DNA of 27,208 nucleotides, from IMG/VR virus record IMGVR_UViG_3300045999_008439, positions 1 through 27,208 of that record. One strand, given 5' to 3'. The DNA comes from a virus. Position 1 is the stretch's first letter, and each line of letters begins with the position of its first letter. The notes under the pieces are model-generated. The model worked only from the letters and a program-made list of their open reading frames with translations. It was not told where the DNA came from and did no database searches. The translations under genes and the position numbers were made by a program. Shown here piece after piece: positions 1 through 6,632 of this stretch.

Positions 1-2
1 GG

Positions 3-359
3 AGGAGGCGCACCGTGTCGCATCGTGCGGATGCCATCACCATGATGCCCGGCGACTTCGTACTGTGTCGGAGCGTCGAGCACTTTGTCATCCCCGATGA
101 TGTCATGGTGACCGTGCTGGGTAAGTCGACGTACGCACGCTGTGGCATCATCGTGAACGTGACACCGCTCGAGCCCGGGTGGTGCGGCCACGTTACCATC
201 GAGCTGAGCAACACCAACACCGTGCCCGTCGTGGTCTACGCCAACGAGGGCATCGCACAGTGCATCTTCCACCGTGGTGAGCGTCCTGCCATCACGTATG
301 CAGAGAAGGGCGGCAAGTACCAGCGCCAAGTCGGCGTGGTCCTGCCGATGGTGGACTAA
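3..359 (+). CDS. dcd: dCTP deaminase, 3' part (gene split by the window ends)
   Basis: This is the C-terminal part of a deoxycytidine triphosphate deaminase, which converts dCTP to dUTP (some family members go on to dUMP) and so feeds dTMP synthesis. The reading frame is open from the first bases. Joined to 26890-27206 it gives 181 residues, the usual family length. The family signature is clear: GKSTYARCGIIVNVTP (about residues 103-118 of the joined protein), then GHVTIELSN with the expected catalytic Glu (E130), YANEGIAQ, and KYQRQVGV near the C-terminus. The GTG at 15 is internal and is not the start. The first seven bases differ from the other copy and are probably an assembly end. The stop codon overlaps the next ATG (TAATG). 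Confidence 0.93.
   Translation, partial: RRRTVSHRADAITMMPGDFVLCRSVEHFVIPDDVMVTVLGKSTYARCGIIVNVTPLEPGWCGHVTIELSNTNTVPVVVYANEGIAQCIFHRGERPAITYAEKGGKYQRQVGVVLPMVD
8..130 (+). repeat. Terminal direct repeat, left copy (circular overlap)
   Basis: Positions 8-130 are identical to 27084-27206. The repeat lies wholly inside dcd coding sequence, and collapsing it restores an intact dcd. The simplest reading is the redundant end of a circular or circularly permuted molecule assembled from reads, giving a unit of 27,076 bases. A physical direct terminal repeat is possible but less likely, because gene-internal ends are typical of assembly breakpoints. Confidence 0.95.
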
Positions 360-607
360 TGGCAATTACAAACTCTCCAGCGGTTGAGGACTATGCAGTA
401 GAGATGGTGAATGCGCTTCACCGCTCATGGCGCAAAGGTACGCCGATCTACAAGATAGATGCCATGTGGGACGTATACCTATTCATTCCACATCCCAATG
501 GCGGCATGATATCAAGCACCGCTGACAGTGTGTGGTACATGCTCACACCACACATACAAGATATCTATGACTATGCACGTCGAACATATAACGTAGAGGT
601 GGACTGA
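359..607 (+). CDS. Hypothetical protein, 82 aa
   Basis: The start overlaps the dcd stop by one base (TAATG) and the stop lies one base before the methyltransferase ATG, so the three genes appear co-translated. The 82-residue product is mixed alpha/beta-like, rich in aromatic residues (several Trp and Tyr), with no signal peptide, membrane segment or cysteine motif. I do not recognise it. Base composition is visibly more AT-rich than dcd and the structural genes and matches the methyltransferase downstream. This suggests the two arrived together as a cassette. Confidence 0.7.
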   Translation: MAITNSPAVEDYAVEMVNALHRSWRKGTPIYKIDAMWDVYLFIPHPNGGMISSTADSVWYMLTPHIQDIYDYARRTYNVEVD

Positions 608-608
608 G

Positions 609-1454
609 ATGTCATATCAAATTATTCAAGGCGATTGCATAGAGGGCATGAAGACACTGTCCGACCAATGTGTACACACCGTGATTACATCGCCTCCGTA
701 CTATCGTCTGCGGGATTATACTTTGGAAGGGCAAATCGGCCTTGAAGAAACGCCAGAAGCCTACGTGCAACGTCTTGTTGACGTGTTTCGTGGGGTACGT
801 CGTATCCTACGAGATGACGGCACGGTATGGCTGAATCTTGGTGATAGTTATGGCGCAAAAAAGCAATTGTTTGGTATCCCGTGGCGTGTTGCCTTTGCAC
901 TTCAAGCCGATGGCTGGTATTTGCGGCAAGACATTATCTGGCATAAGCCCAATGCCCTGCCAGAGAGTGTAACCGACCGATGCACCAAATCACATGAATA
1001 CATTTTTTTGTTGAGCAAGTCGCAACGATATTACTTTGACCACGAGGCGATAAAAGAGCCATTCGCTAAAGAGCATGCTAAGCCTAGCGGAAAAGGTAAG
1101 TATGCAACGCAGGCATACGGGAAAAGTCCTCAGCAAGGTTTTTCAAAAAGTAAATGGCTAAATGAACAAACAATCGGACGCAGTCGCAGATCAGTATGGA
1201 GCATTGCTACACATGCATATAAAGAAGCGCACTTTGCAGTATATCCACCGAAACTTATTGAACCATGCGTGCTGGCAGGATGTCCAGAAGGTGGCACTGC
1301 TTTTGATCCGTTCACTGGAAGTGGCACGACCGCACTTGTGGCATTACAGCACAATCGACGATTTATTGGCACAGAGCTAAATCCAGAGTACATCGCACTC
1401 GCAGAGAAACGATTGTCAGCGGTGCAGCCACTATTAAAAGGTGAGGTCGACTGA
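609..1454 (+). CDS. Site-specific DNA methyltransferase, beta class (N4-cytosine or N6-adenine)
   Basis: The 281-aa protein has motif IV TSPPY at residues 27-31 and motif I DPFTGSGTT at 233-241. Catalytic motif before AdoMet motif is the order of the beta-class amino-methyltransferases. Between them are DIIWHKP and a SHEYIFLLSKS stretch typical of this family. It transfers a methyl group from S-adenosylmethionine to an amino group of cytosine or adenine. TSPPY with SGTT is seen in both N4C and N6A enzymes, so specificity cannot be assigned. No restriction endonuclease is next to it, so it looks like an orphan, perhaps protecting phage DNA from host restriction. A GAGGTGG Shine-Dalgarno-like sequence precedes the ATG. 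Composition is more AT-rich than the rest of the genome. Confidence 0.93.
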   Translation: MSYQIIQGDCIEGMKTLSDQCVHTVITSPPYYRLRDYTLEGQIGLEETPEAYVQRLVDVFRGVRRILRDDGTVWLNLGDSYGAKKQLFGIPWRVAFALQADGWYLRQDIIWHKPNALPESVTDRCTKSHEYIFLLSKSQRYYFDHEAIKEPFAKEHAKPSGKGKYATQAYGKSPQQGFSKSKWLNEQTIGRSRRSVWSIATHAYKEAHFAVYPPKLIEPCVLAGCPEGGTAFDPFTGSGTTALVALQHNRRFIGTELNPEYIALAEKRLSAVQPLLKGEVD

Positions 1455-1621
1455 TGGTCACCTACATCGCCGACAGCGTGATACCGGGCATGACGATGGA
1501 GGAATTGATTGCCTACATGGCCCGCATCTCCAACCCTGCCAATCAGCATTACCACGACACCGCGCCGCGCCTTATGAAGTATCTGGCAACGCATCAGCAC
1601 TGGTCGAACAAAACCCGATGA
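1454..1621 (+). pseudogene. thyX: Truncated ThyX-like (flavin-dependent thymidylate synthase) N-terminal remnant
   Basis: This 55-codon reading frame starts at the ATG overlapping the methyltransferase stop (TGATG). Its product carries the N-terminal ThyX pattern: ARISNPANQ, then RLMKYLATHQHWS. Intact ThyX proteins have R(V/I)SNPxNQ, then LLKYLxxHxHWSPFE. Here the frame reads HWSNKTR and stops, so the FAD/dUMP-binding RHRxxS core and about three quarters of the usual 200-250 residues are missing, and I find no continuation in other frames before the amidase. It is probably a dead remnant of a dTMP-synthesis module partnered with dcd. A translated peptide with another role is not excluded. Confidence 0.7.
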
Positions 1622-1628
1622 GATTGTA

Positions 1629-1660
1629 ATTTGACGCACTCCGTACAATAGAAGTAGGAG
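1629..1660 (+). promoter_or_regulatory. Promoter/RBS-like module upstream of the amidase
   Basis: The sequence contains TTGACG (1631-1636), seven bases, TACAAT (1644-1649), then RGAAGTAGGAGG directly before the amidase start. The same arrangement with the same 7-base gap is found inside the protease-capsid gene at 6961-6992. The gap is too short for a normal -35/-10 pair, so TACAAT may act alone or with a phage factor. GTAGGAGG is a strong Shine-Dalgarno. This is a candidate late promoter for lysis and structural genes. Confidence 0.4.
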
Positions 1661-1668
1661 GCAACGTC

Positions 1669-2220
1669 ATGACCAAGTTTCGCTACGACTTCCGCCACTG
1701 GCCAAGCGCCGCACTGCTTCGTGCGCATCTCGCACAGTACCCGCCCAGCATCGCATCGTGGGCCAAGGGCGTCACCCTGCACCATACATGGAAGCCACGC
1801 CGACAGGATTGGCGTGGCCTTCGCACGATGCAAGGCATCAAGCGCTACTACGAGGGGCTCGGCTGGGATGCCGGGCCGCATCTGTTCATTGCGCATGGCT
1901 CACCCGATCCAGCGCATGACGGCATCTGGCAGATGACGGCACTCAATGAGAAGGGCATCCATGCGGGCTACCCCGCCAACGCCCAGCATTGGGGCATTGA
2001 GGTGGTTGGCAGCTACGACACCGAGCCGTGGCCATGGGCACTGCATGACCTCGTCAGGGACACCACGCTGGCACTGCTCGATTGGCGTGGCCTCGCTGTC
2101 AGCGCTGGCACACTGAAAGGGCATCGTGAGTGGGGTAGTCCCAAGACATGCCCGGGCAAGGCCATTGATATGAACATCATCCGCACGCAGTTCGCACAAG
2201 CACAGGCGAGGGAGCAATGA
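1669..2220 (+). CDS. N-acetylmuramoyl-L-alanine amidase (endolysin, Amidase_2/PGRP type)
   Basis: The 183-aa protein matches the zinc-dependent amidase_2 fold. It has TLHHT at 36-40 (first Zn-ligand His), an IHAG segment near 97-100, HWGIEVVG near 107-114, and KGHREWGSPKTCPG at 150-163 with the His and Cys/Asp-type ligands of this family. It cleaves the amide bond between MurNAc and the stem peptide of peptidoglycan and is the probable endolysin. There is no signal peptide and no separate cell-wall-binding domain. Two small membrane proteins follow immediately, forming a lysis cassette. AGTAGGAGG lies 9 bases before the ATG. The stop overlaps the next ATG (ATGA). Confidence 0.9.
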   Translation: MTKFRYDFRHWPSAALLRAHLAQYPPSIASWAKGVTLHHTWKPRRQDWRGLRTMQGIKRYYEGLGWDAGPHLFIAHGSPDPAHDGIWQMTALNEKGIHAGYPANAQHWGIEVVGSYDTEPWPWALHDLVRDTTLALLDWRGLAVSAGTLKGHREWGSPKTCPGKAIDMNIIRTQFAQAQAREQ

Positions 2221-2423
2221 CCGAAAGTGTAGAGGTCAAGCTGGCACGGCTTGAGGAGAAAATCGACCAAGTGTTGAGGCGCCTCGAAAACGGTGACCGG
2301 CAATTCCGTGAGATGGATAACCGGGTCGCACACCTCGAGCAACAAATCAACCGACTGTGGGGTGGCCTTGCCCTGGCGACGGTCATCATCCCGCTGATTA
2401 TCCGTTACATGATGGGAGGCTAA
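2217..2423 (+). CDS. Coiled-coil plus single-TM protein, XhlA-like (lysis accessory)
   Basis: The 68-residue product has a strongly heptad-patterned N-terminal 45 residues (VKLARLEEKIDQVLRRLE and VAHLEQQINRL), followed by one hydrophobic segment at about 48-64 and a short MMGG tail. This is the architecture of XhlA-type haemolysin/holin accessory proteins and of other phage membrane-anchored coiled coils. It overlaps the amidase stop (ATGA) and precedes the holin-like gene. I infer a role in lysis timing or endolysin release; the family match is by architecture only. Confidence 0.8.
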   Translation: MTESVEVKLARLEEKIDQVLRRLENGDRQFREMDNRVAHLEQQINRLWGGLALATVIIPLIIRYMMGG

Positions 2424-2425
2424 GT

Positions 2426-2605
2426 ATGGCCAAAGAATGGTACAAATCGAAGACGCTGTGGGTCAACGTCTTGACCCTGCTGGCACTTATCCTCGGCACT
2501 GTGGCACAGTGGCCAGAGCTGCAAAGCATCGCACCGCAGTTACTCGGCGCGCTCAGCGTGGTCAACATCGTGCTGCGCTTCATCACTGATAAGCGCTTGG
2601 TGTAG
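2426..2605 (+). CDS. Holin-like small membrane protein
   Basis: The start at 2426 follows the previous stop by two bases and has a GGGAGG Shine-Dalgarno. The 59-aa product begins MAKEWYKSKTLWVN and has two hydrophobic segments (about 11-27 and 37-53), ending in a charged DKRLV tail. The pattern KSKTLWxNVLTLLAL then VNIVLRFxTDK is common in small phage holin-like proteins placed next to endolysins. It would form membrane lesions that release or activate the amidase. An earlier in-frame ATG at 2357 lies deep in the upstream gene and lacks a ribosome binding site, so I rejected it. Confidence 0.75.
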   Translation: MAKEWYKSKTLWVNVLTLLALILGTVAQWPELQSIAPQLLGALSVVNIVLRFITDKRLV

Positions 2606-2607
2606 TC

Positions 2608-3024
2608 ATGGCGCCACGCAAGCCAAAAGCCGAGCGTGAGGTGCTGATGATACGCTTGCCCGAAGTCATCGACGCCATTGCCGAGCTGGGAGTGATCCGC
2701 CATGCGTGCGAGGCCATGGGCTTTGAGCGCAAAGCCTTGTACCGACTAATGGGGTCTGACCCCGTCGTTGCCGATGCGGTGCGCGATGCAGTAGAGCGTG
2801 GCAGAGAGAAGCGGCGCGACTACCTCGAGAGCATTGCGTATCAGATGGCGCCGGACAACCCCGTGATGGTCATGTTCCTCCTCAAGCGCGAGGACCCCAG
2901 CTACAGAGAAAGCTACAATGTCCACAACACCACAGTTCCCACCGACTACATCATTGACCTCGCCCTCCCCGCTGACGGTGAAGCACACGACGCAGACCCC
3001 GCCACAACGGAGGTTCTGGAGTGA
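2608..3024 (+). CDS. Terminase small subunit
   Basis: The 138-aa protein lies directly before the terminase large subunit. Residues about 12-50 form a helix-turn-helix-like region (IAELGVIRHACEAMGFERKALYRLM), as in DNA-recognition subunits of phage terminases. A basic helical region (GREKRRDYLESIAYQMA) and an acidic C-terminal tail follow. It would bind the packaging site and recruit the large subunit. Its last 107 bases overlap the start of the large subunit in another frame. The assignment rests on position, length and HTH rather than on a strong signature. Confidence 0.8.
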   Translation: MAPRKPKAEREVLMIRLPEVIDAIAELGVIRHACEAMGFERKALYRLMGSDPVVADAVRDAVERGREKRRDYLESIAYQMAPDNPVMVMFLLKREDPSYRESYNVHNTTVPTDYIIDLALPADGEAHDADPATTEVLE

Positions 3025-4132
3025 TGCGCACCGCTTCCGTCTTTTTGTCGGTGGTCGTGGCAGCGGTAAGACGAGAGCCGGTGCGGTGGAGGTGCTCCGT
3101 CAACCGCCGGGTACGACGTCGCTCATCATCGCACCAACGTATCCCATGCTCAGACTCGGTGCTATGGAAACCATCCTCGCACTAGTCGCACAGATGGGGG
3201 TGGCGGTATCATGGAACAAGTCGGACATGGAGCTGAAATTGCTGGGCGACCGTCGCATCATCTTCCGCAGTGCTGACAACCCCGACCGACTGCGTGGCGC
3301 CAACGTCGGCTTTTTGTGGCTGGATGAGGCGGCGCTGATGAATGAAGAGATATGGCCCATCGCCATCGCCACGCTTCGGCATCGTCCCGGTCGTGCCATT
3401 GCAACGACCACGCCACGGGGCAAGAATTGGCTCTACACATTGTGGATAGACGGTGGAGAGGACTACAGCATCATTGAGAGCGCAACGACGGACAACACGT
3501 ATCTACCAGCGCACTTCGTGGCCACGCTCAAGCAGAGCATGACCTCGGAGATGTATGCGCAGGAGGTGCAGGGCCGCTTCATCGATCCGCTTGGCTCGCT
3601 GTTCCAGCGTCATTGGTTCAGTGTCGTGCCCACTGCACCGCAGGGCCTCGCATGGTCACGGTACTGGGACCTCGCCGCCTCGACCAAGCAAAGCGCCGAC
3701 TACAGTGCATCAGTACGATGCGCCATGCATGACGGTGTGCTGTACATCGCCGACGGCATCAAGCTGAAAGCAGAGTGGCCCGATGTCCGCAAAGTGATTG
3801 TCGCCACCGCACTGAACGAGCGTGGTACAGTGCTCGGCATCGAAGAGGCTCTGCATGGCCTTGCCGCTGTGCAGGAACTGCGCCGCATGCCCGAGCTTGC
3901 ATCGACCACGCTGCGCGGCATCAAGGTGGACAGAGACAAGACCAGCCGCGCCATGCCATGGGCGGCGCGTGCCGAAGCAGGGGCGGTGCGCATCGTGGCC
4001 GGAAGCTGGGTCAAAGATTTTATTGACGAAGTGGTGTCGTTCCCGAGCGCACCACATGACGACTACGTGGACGCCGCAAGCGGTGCCGTGGCGATGGTCG
4101 CACGGCCCACAGTGAAATGGGGTTTCGTATGA
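2918..4132 (+). CDS. Terminase large subunit (packaging ATPase/nuclease)
   Basis: The 404-aa protein has Walker A GGRGSGKT (45-52), Walker B-type FLWLDEA in the middle of the ATPase domain, and TTTPRGKNW after it. The C-terminal RNase H-like nuclease carries RYWDLAAST and PHDDYVDA acidic metal-binding motifs. It is the motor that translocates DNA into the prohead and cuts it. I chose the ATG at 2918, which overlaps TerS out of frame. The only plausible later start is the GTG at 2978, and it has no ribosome binding site. The length is on the short side for the family but both domains are present. Confidence 0.95.
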   Translation: MSTTPQFPPTTSLTSPSPLTVKHTTQTPPQRRFWSDAHRFRLFVGGRGSGKTRAGAVEVLRQPPGTTSLIIAPTYPMLRLGAMETILALVAQMGVAVSWNKSDMELKLLGDRRIIFRSADNPDRLRGANVGFLWLDEAALMNEEIWPIAIATLRHRPGRAIATTTPRGKNWLYTLWIDGGEDYSIIESATTDNTYLPAHFVATLKQSMTSEMYAQEVQGRFIDPLGSLFQRHWFSVVPTAPQGLAWSRYWDLAASTKQSADYSASVRCAMHDGVLYIADGIKLKAEWPDVRKVIVATALNERGTVLGIEEALHGLAAVQELRRMPELASTTLRGIKVDRDKTSRAMPWAARAEAGAVRIVAGSWVKDFIDEVVSFPSAPHDDYVDAASGAVAMVARPTVKWGFV

Positions 4133-6168
4133 CACTACAGTGGCTCAACCGTGTTGAGCATGGCGACAAGCTGGGCACGACATCGCAGGCATATAGCTGG
4201 GTGCCAGCCCTGCACCGCGCGGTCAACCTTCGAGCAAGTGCACTTGGCACCGTGCCAGCTCAGCTTTACCGAGGGGACAACGAGGTCGATTGGCCATTTC
4301 GGCAGGAGCTTGGTCAGTTAATGCAGGACACCGAGCGTAGTCTTCTACTCTACGGTGCGGCGTATTGGCTGCGTCTCTACCGTGGCCGAACATTGGTTGG
4401 ATTTCGTGTACTCAATCCGCGCTTCATGAGCGTACAGCCCAACCTCCGTGCCAGCGTCGCCGACCCATATGACGGCGCGCGCTTTCTATGGGGCGACGGA
4501 TCGACCACGCTTGCAGAGTGGAGCCTTGAGGACATCGTGTACTTCCGTGAGCCCAGCATTGATAGCGACGTCCTGCCCGGCATCCCACCGGCACGCGTCG
4601 CACTGCAGAGTGCACAGCTTGCGCACTACCTCGACCGATTTGCCAGCGTCTTTTTTGAGAGCGGAGCACAGCCGGTGACACTGATGCAGTTGCCCGACTA
4701 TCTTGGTGACAGCGAGTACGACCGCATCAAGGCGGAAACCAACGGGCTTTTTTCCGTAGTCAATAAAGCCTGGCGCTGGATGATTCTGCGAGCACAGGAT
4801 ATCAAGGTGACCAAAATCACCCCCGACATCAACTCGATGATGATGCCGGAGCTTGCCCAGCGTGCACTGACGGACATCTGTATGACCATGGGTGTGCCCC
4901 GTACCATGCTCGAGGCGAGTGCGGCAAATTACGCTACAGCCGACAGCGACCGGCAGAGCTTTTGGCGGGAAACCATCGTGCCACGACTCAGCACTTACCG
5001 CGCGGTGCTCAATGAACAAATCTTTGAGCCACTCGGCCATGAGCTGTATTTTCAACCCGAGGCCCTCGACGTCCTGCAGACGGATGAGGCGATGCGTGCC
5101 GGGTCACTGCTCCAGCTCGTCCAAGCCGGCGTGCCACTGCGTGGGGCAATGACCATCCTCGGCTACGACATGATCGAGGAGGCGCTTGGACCAGAGCCCG
5201 TAGCAGAGCCGACGCCACCGGCACTGCCGCCACCGCCGCCATCAGAGCCAACACCACCGGCATTGCCTGACCCTGCCACCGATGCGCCAAGCGATGCGGC
5301 GGCCATGCGCTCTGCCGAGTTTGAGCTTCTCGCCAAAAAGTTAGAGCGACGCATCAAAGCGGGGAAGTCTTTGCACTGCAGTTTCAAAAGCGACGTGCTG
5401 AGCGATGACGACATTGCCAGCGTGATGGAGCGGCTCAGCGACGGCATGAGCGTGGCCGATGTGCGCACGGTGGTCGACGCAGTCAAAGCGGAGGACCTCA
5501 CCCCAGAGGAAAAAAGCATTTTTGACCGCCTCATCGGGCCACTCACCGCACGGGGTGAGCGCTGGGCACGGCGTATCATGCGAGGCGAGGATATCAGCGA
5601 CGCCGAGGGTAAGGTCAGCGACATCACCGCCCCCGTACTCAGCGATGAGCTAGGCAGGGTGATGGGCGGACGCATCGACCGACTAGGCCGACAGTTTCAA
5701 CCCATCGACCCGACTGAGGCCAGCGACATCGTACAAGATTGGCTTTTCGAGTATGTGCCCGAACGCAATCGACAGCTGGATGCGTCGACCATCTCTGTAC
5801 TCAAGCGCGCCATCGCCGCCTACCGCACCACGCCAGGCATGACCATACAGGACGTGATGCGCAAAGTTGCTCCAGCGACGGATCGGGCTCGTGCTCGGAG
5901 CATCGCTATCACCGAGGTGACCCGTGCAGCGGCGCAGGCTGAAGTGGATTATCAGACCTACCTCGCAGGCAAGGGCATCATGATGGAGCGCACGTGGATT
6001 ACCAACGTTGACGAAAAAGTGTGTCCGACGTGTGGACCACTGCACAACCTCGTCGAGGACGAAGTCACCTCCACGTATCCGCAGGGCTGGGTGATGGAGT
6101 ATCCCGAGGGTCCACCAGCGCATACTAACTGCCGATGCAGTACCGCACTCACGGTGGTGCGCCGATGA
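4129..6168 (+). CDS. Portal protein fused to a C-terminal MuF-like head morphogenesis domain
   Basis: The start at 4129 overlaps the TerL stop (ATGA); an in-frame ATG at 4117 is an alternative. Residues about 1-365 are an HK97-type portal (WVPALHRAVNLRASALG; MGVPRTMLEAS; TDSDRQSFWRETI-type region). A proline-rich linker (about 365-395) follows. The C-terminal part ends in a MuF signature: ARSIAITEVTRAAAQAE, then CPTC (632-635), PPAHTNCRC (H665, C668, C670), which probably binds zinc. The portal ring is the DNA entry channel. MuF domains are packaged or act in capsid assembly. The two are usually separate adjacent genes, so this is a fusion of 679 residues. Confidence 0.93.
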   Translation: MTLQWLNRVEHGDKLGTTSQAYSWVPALHRAVNLRASALGTVPAQLYRGDNEVDWPFRQELGQLMQDTERSLLLYGAAYWLRLYRGRTLVGFRVLNPRFMSVQPNLRASVADPYDGARFLWGDGSTTLAEWSLEDIVYFREPSIDSDVLPGIPPARVALQSAQLAHYLDRFASVFFESGAQPVTLMQLPDYLGDSEYDRIKAETNGLFSVVNKAWRWMILRAQDIKVTKITPDINSMMMPELAQRALTDICMTMGVPRTMLEASAANYATADSDRQSFWRETIVPRLSTYRAVLNEQIFEPLGHELYFQPEALDVLQTDEAMRAGSLLQLVQAGVPLRGAMTILGYDMIEEALGPEPVAEPTPPALPPPPPSEPTPPALPDPATDAPSDAAAMRSAEFELLAKKLERRIKAGKSLHCSFKSDVLSDDDIASVMERLSDGMSVADVRTVVDAVKAEDLTPEEKSIFDRLIGPLTARGERWARRIMRGEDISDAEGKVSDITAPVLSDELGRVMGGRIDRLGRQFQPIDPTEASDIVQDWLFEYVPERNRQLDASTISVLKRAIAAYRTTPGMTIQDVMRKVAPATDRARARSIAITEVTRAAAQAEVDYQTYLAGKGIMMERTWITNVDEKVCPTCGPLHNLVEDEVTSTYPQGWVMEYPEGPPAHTNCRCSTALTVVRR

Positions 6169-6632
6169 TGAGTGTAGAGATGACAAAACTCGGCATCGAT
6201 TTATCCAAAGCCATCGGCGACGTCGTGACATCGGTCAGCCTCGCCTACGCCAAGGAGGTGCAGGGCAGACTACAGAAGGCAACGCCGCCAAAGCCCAAGC
6301 GTGGCTCGATGGTGTACAAAAGCGAGAAGCAGCGGCGATTTGTCATGGCGATGATAGCGCAGAAAAAAATCAAAGTCCCGTATGAGCGTGGCCAGGGCAA
6401 CGGGCTTCGGGGCAGTCAGTCGCTCAACCGCGGTTACCGCGTCGACAAGGAGGGATTGGAAGCGGTGCTCTACAATGCGGCTGCGTATGCGCCCTATGTC
6501 GTCGGTGACCAGCAAGCGCAGATACACCGAGACCGCTGGGCGACGGCGATGCAGGTTGCCGCCGACATCGCACGAGACGGCACACTCGATCAGGTTACAC
6601 AGGATGCGATACGGAAAGCGGGGCTTGCATGA
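6165..6632 (+). CDS. HK97 gp10-like/virion morphogenesis protein
   Basis: I chose the ATG at 6165, which overlaps the portal stop (ATGATGA). An upstream in-frame ATG at 6135 would increase the overlap and has no clear Shine-Dalgarno. The 155-aa product is basic in the middle and has the pattern YNAAAYAPYVVGDQQAQIHRDRW, resembling the NxxxYAxYVxxG core of gp10-like neck/tail proteins that adapt the tail to the head. Its place between portal and protease-capsid is unusual, since gp10-like genes normally follow the head-tail adaptor. Function is inferred from this motif only. Confidence 0.65.
   Translation: MMSVEMTKLGIDLSKAIGDVVTSVSLAYAKEVQGRLQKATPPKPKRGSMVYKSEKQRRFVMAMIAQKKIKVPYERGQGNGLRGSQSLNRGYRVDKEGLEAVLYNAAAYAPYVVGDQQAQIHRDRWATAMQVAADIARDGTLDQVTQDAIRKAGLA

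Noticed and set aside
1130-1648. Long - strand open frame opposite the methyltransferase
   Set aside because: It is a shadow of the methyltransferase and ThyX frames, has no ribosome binding site, and its translation is low in recognisable patterns. No - strand genes occur elsewhere.
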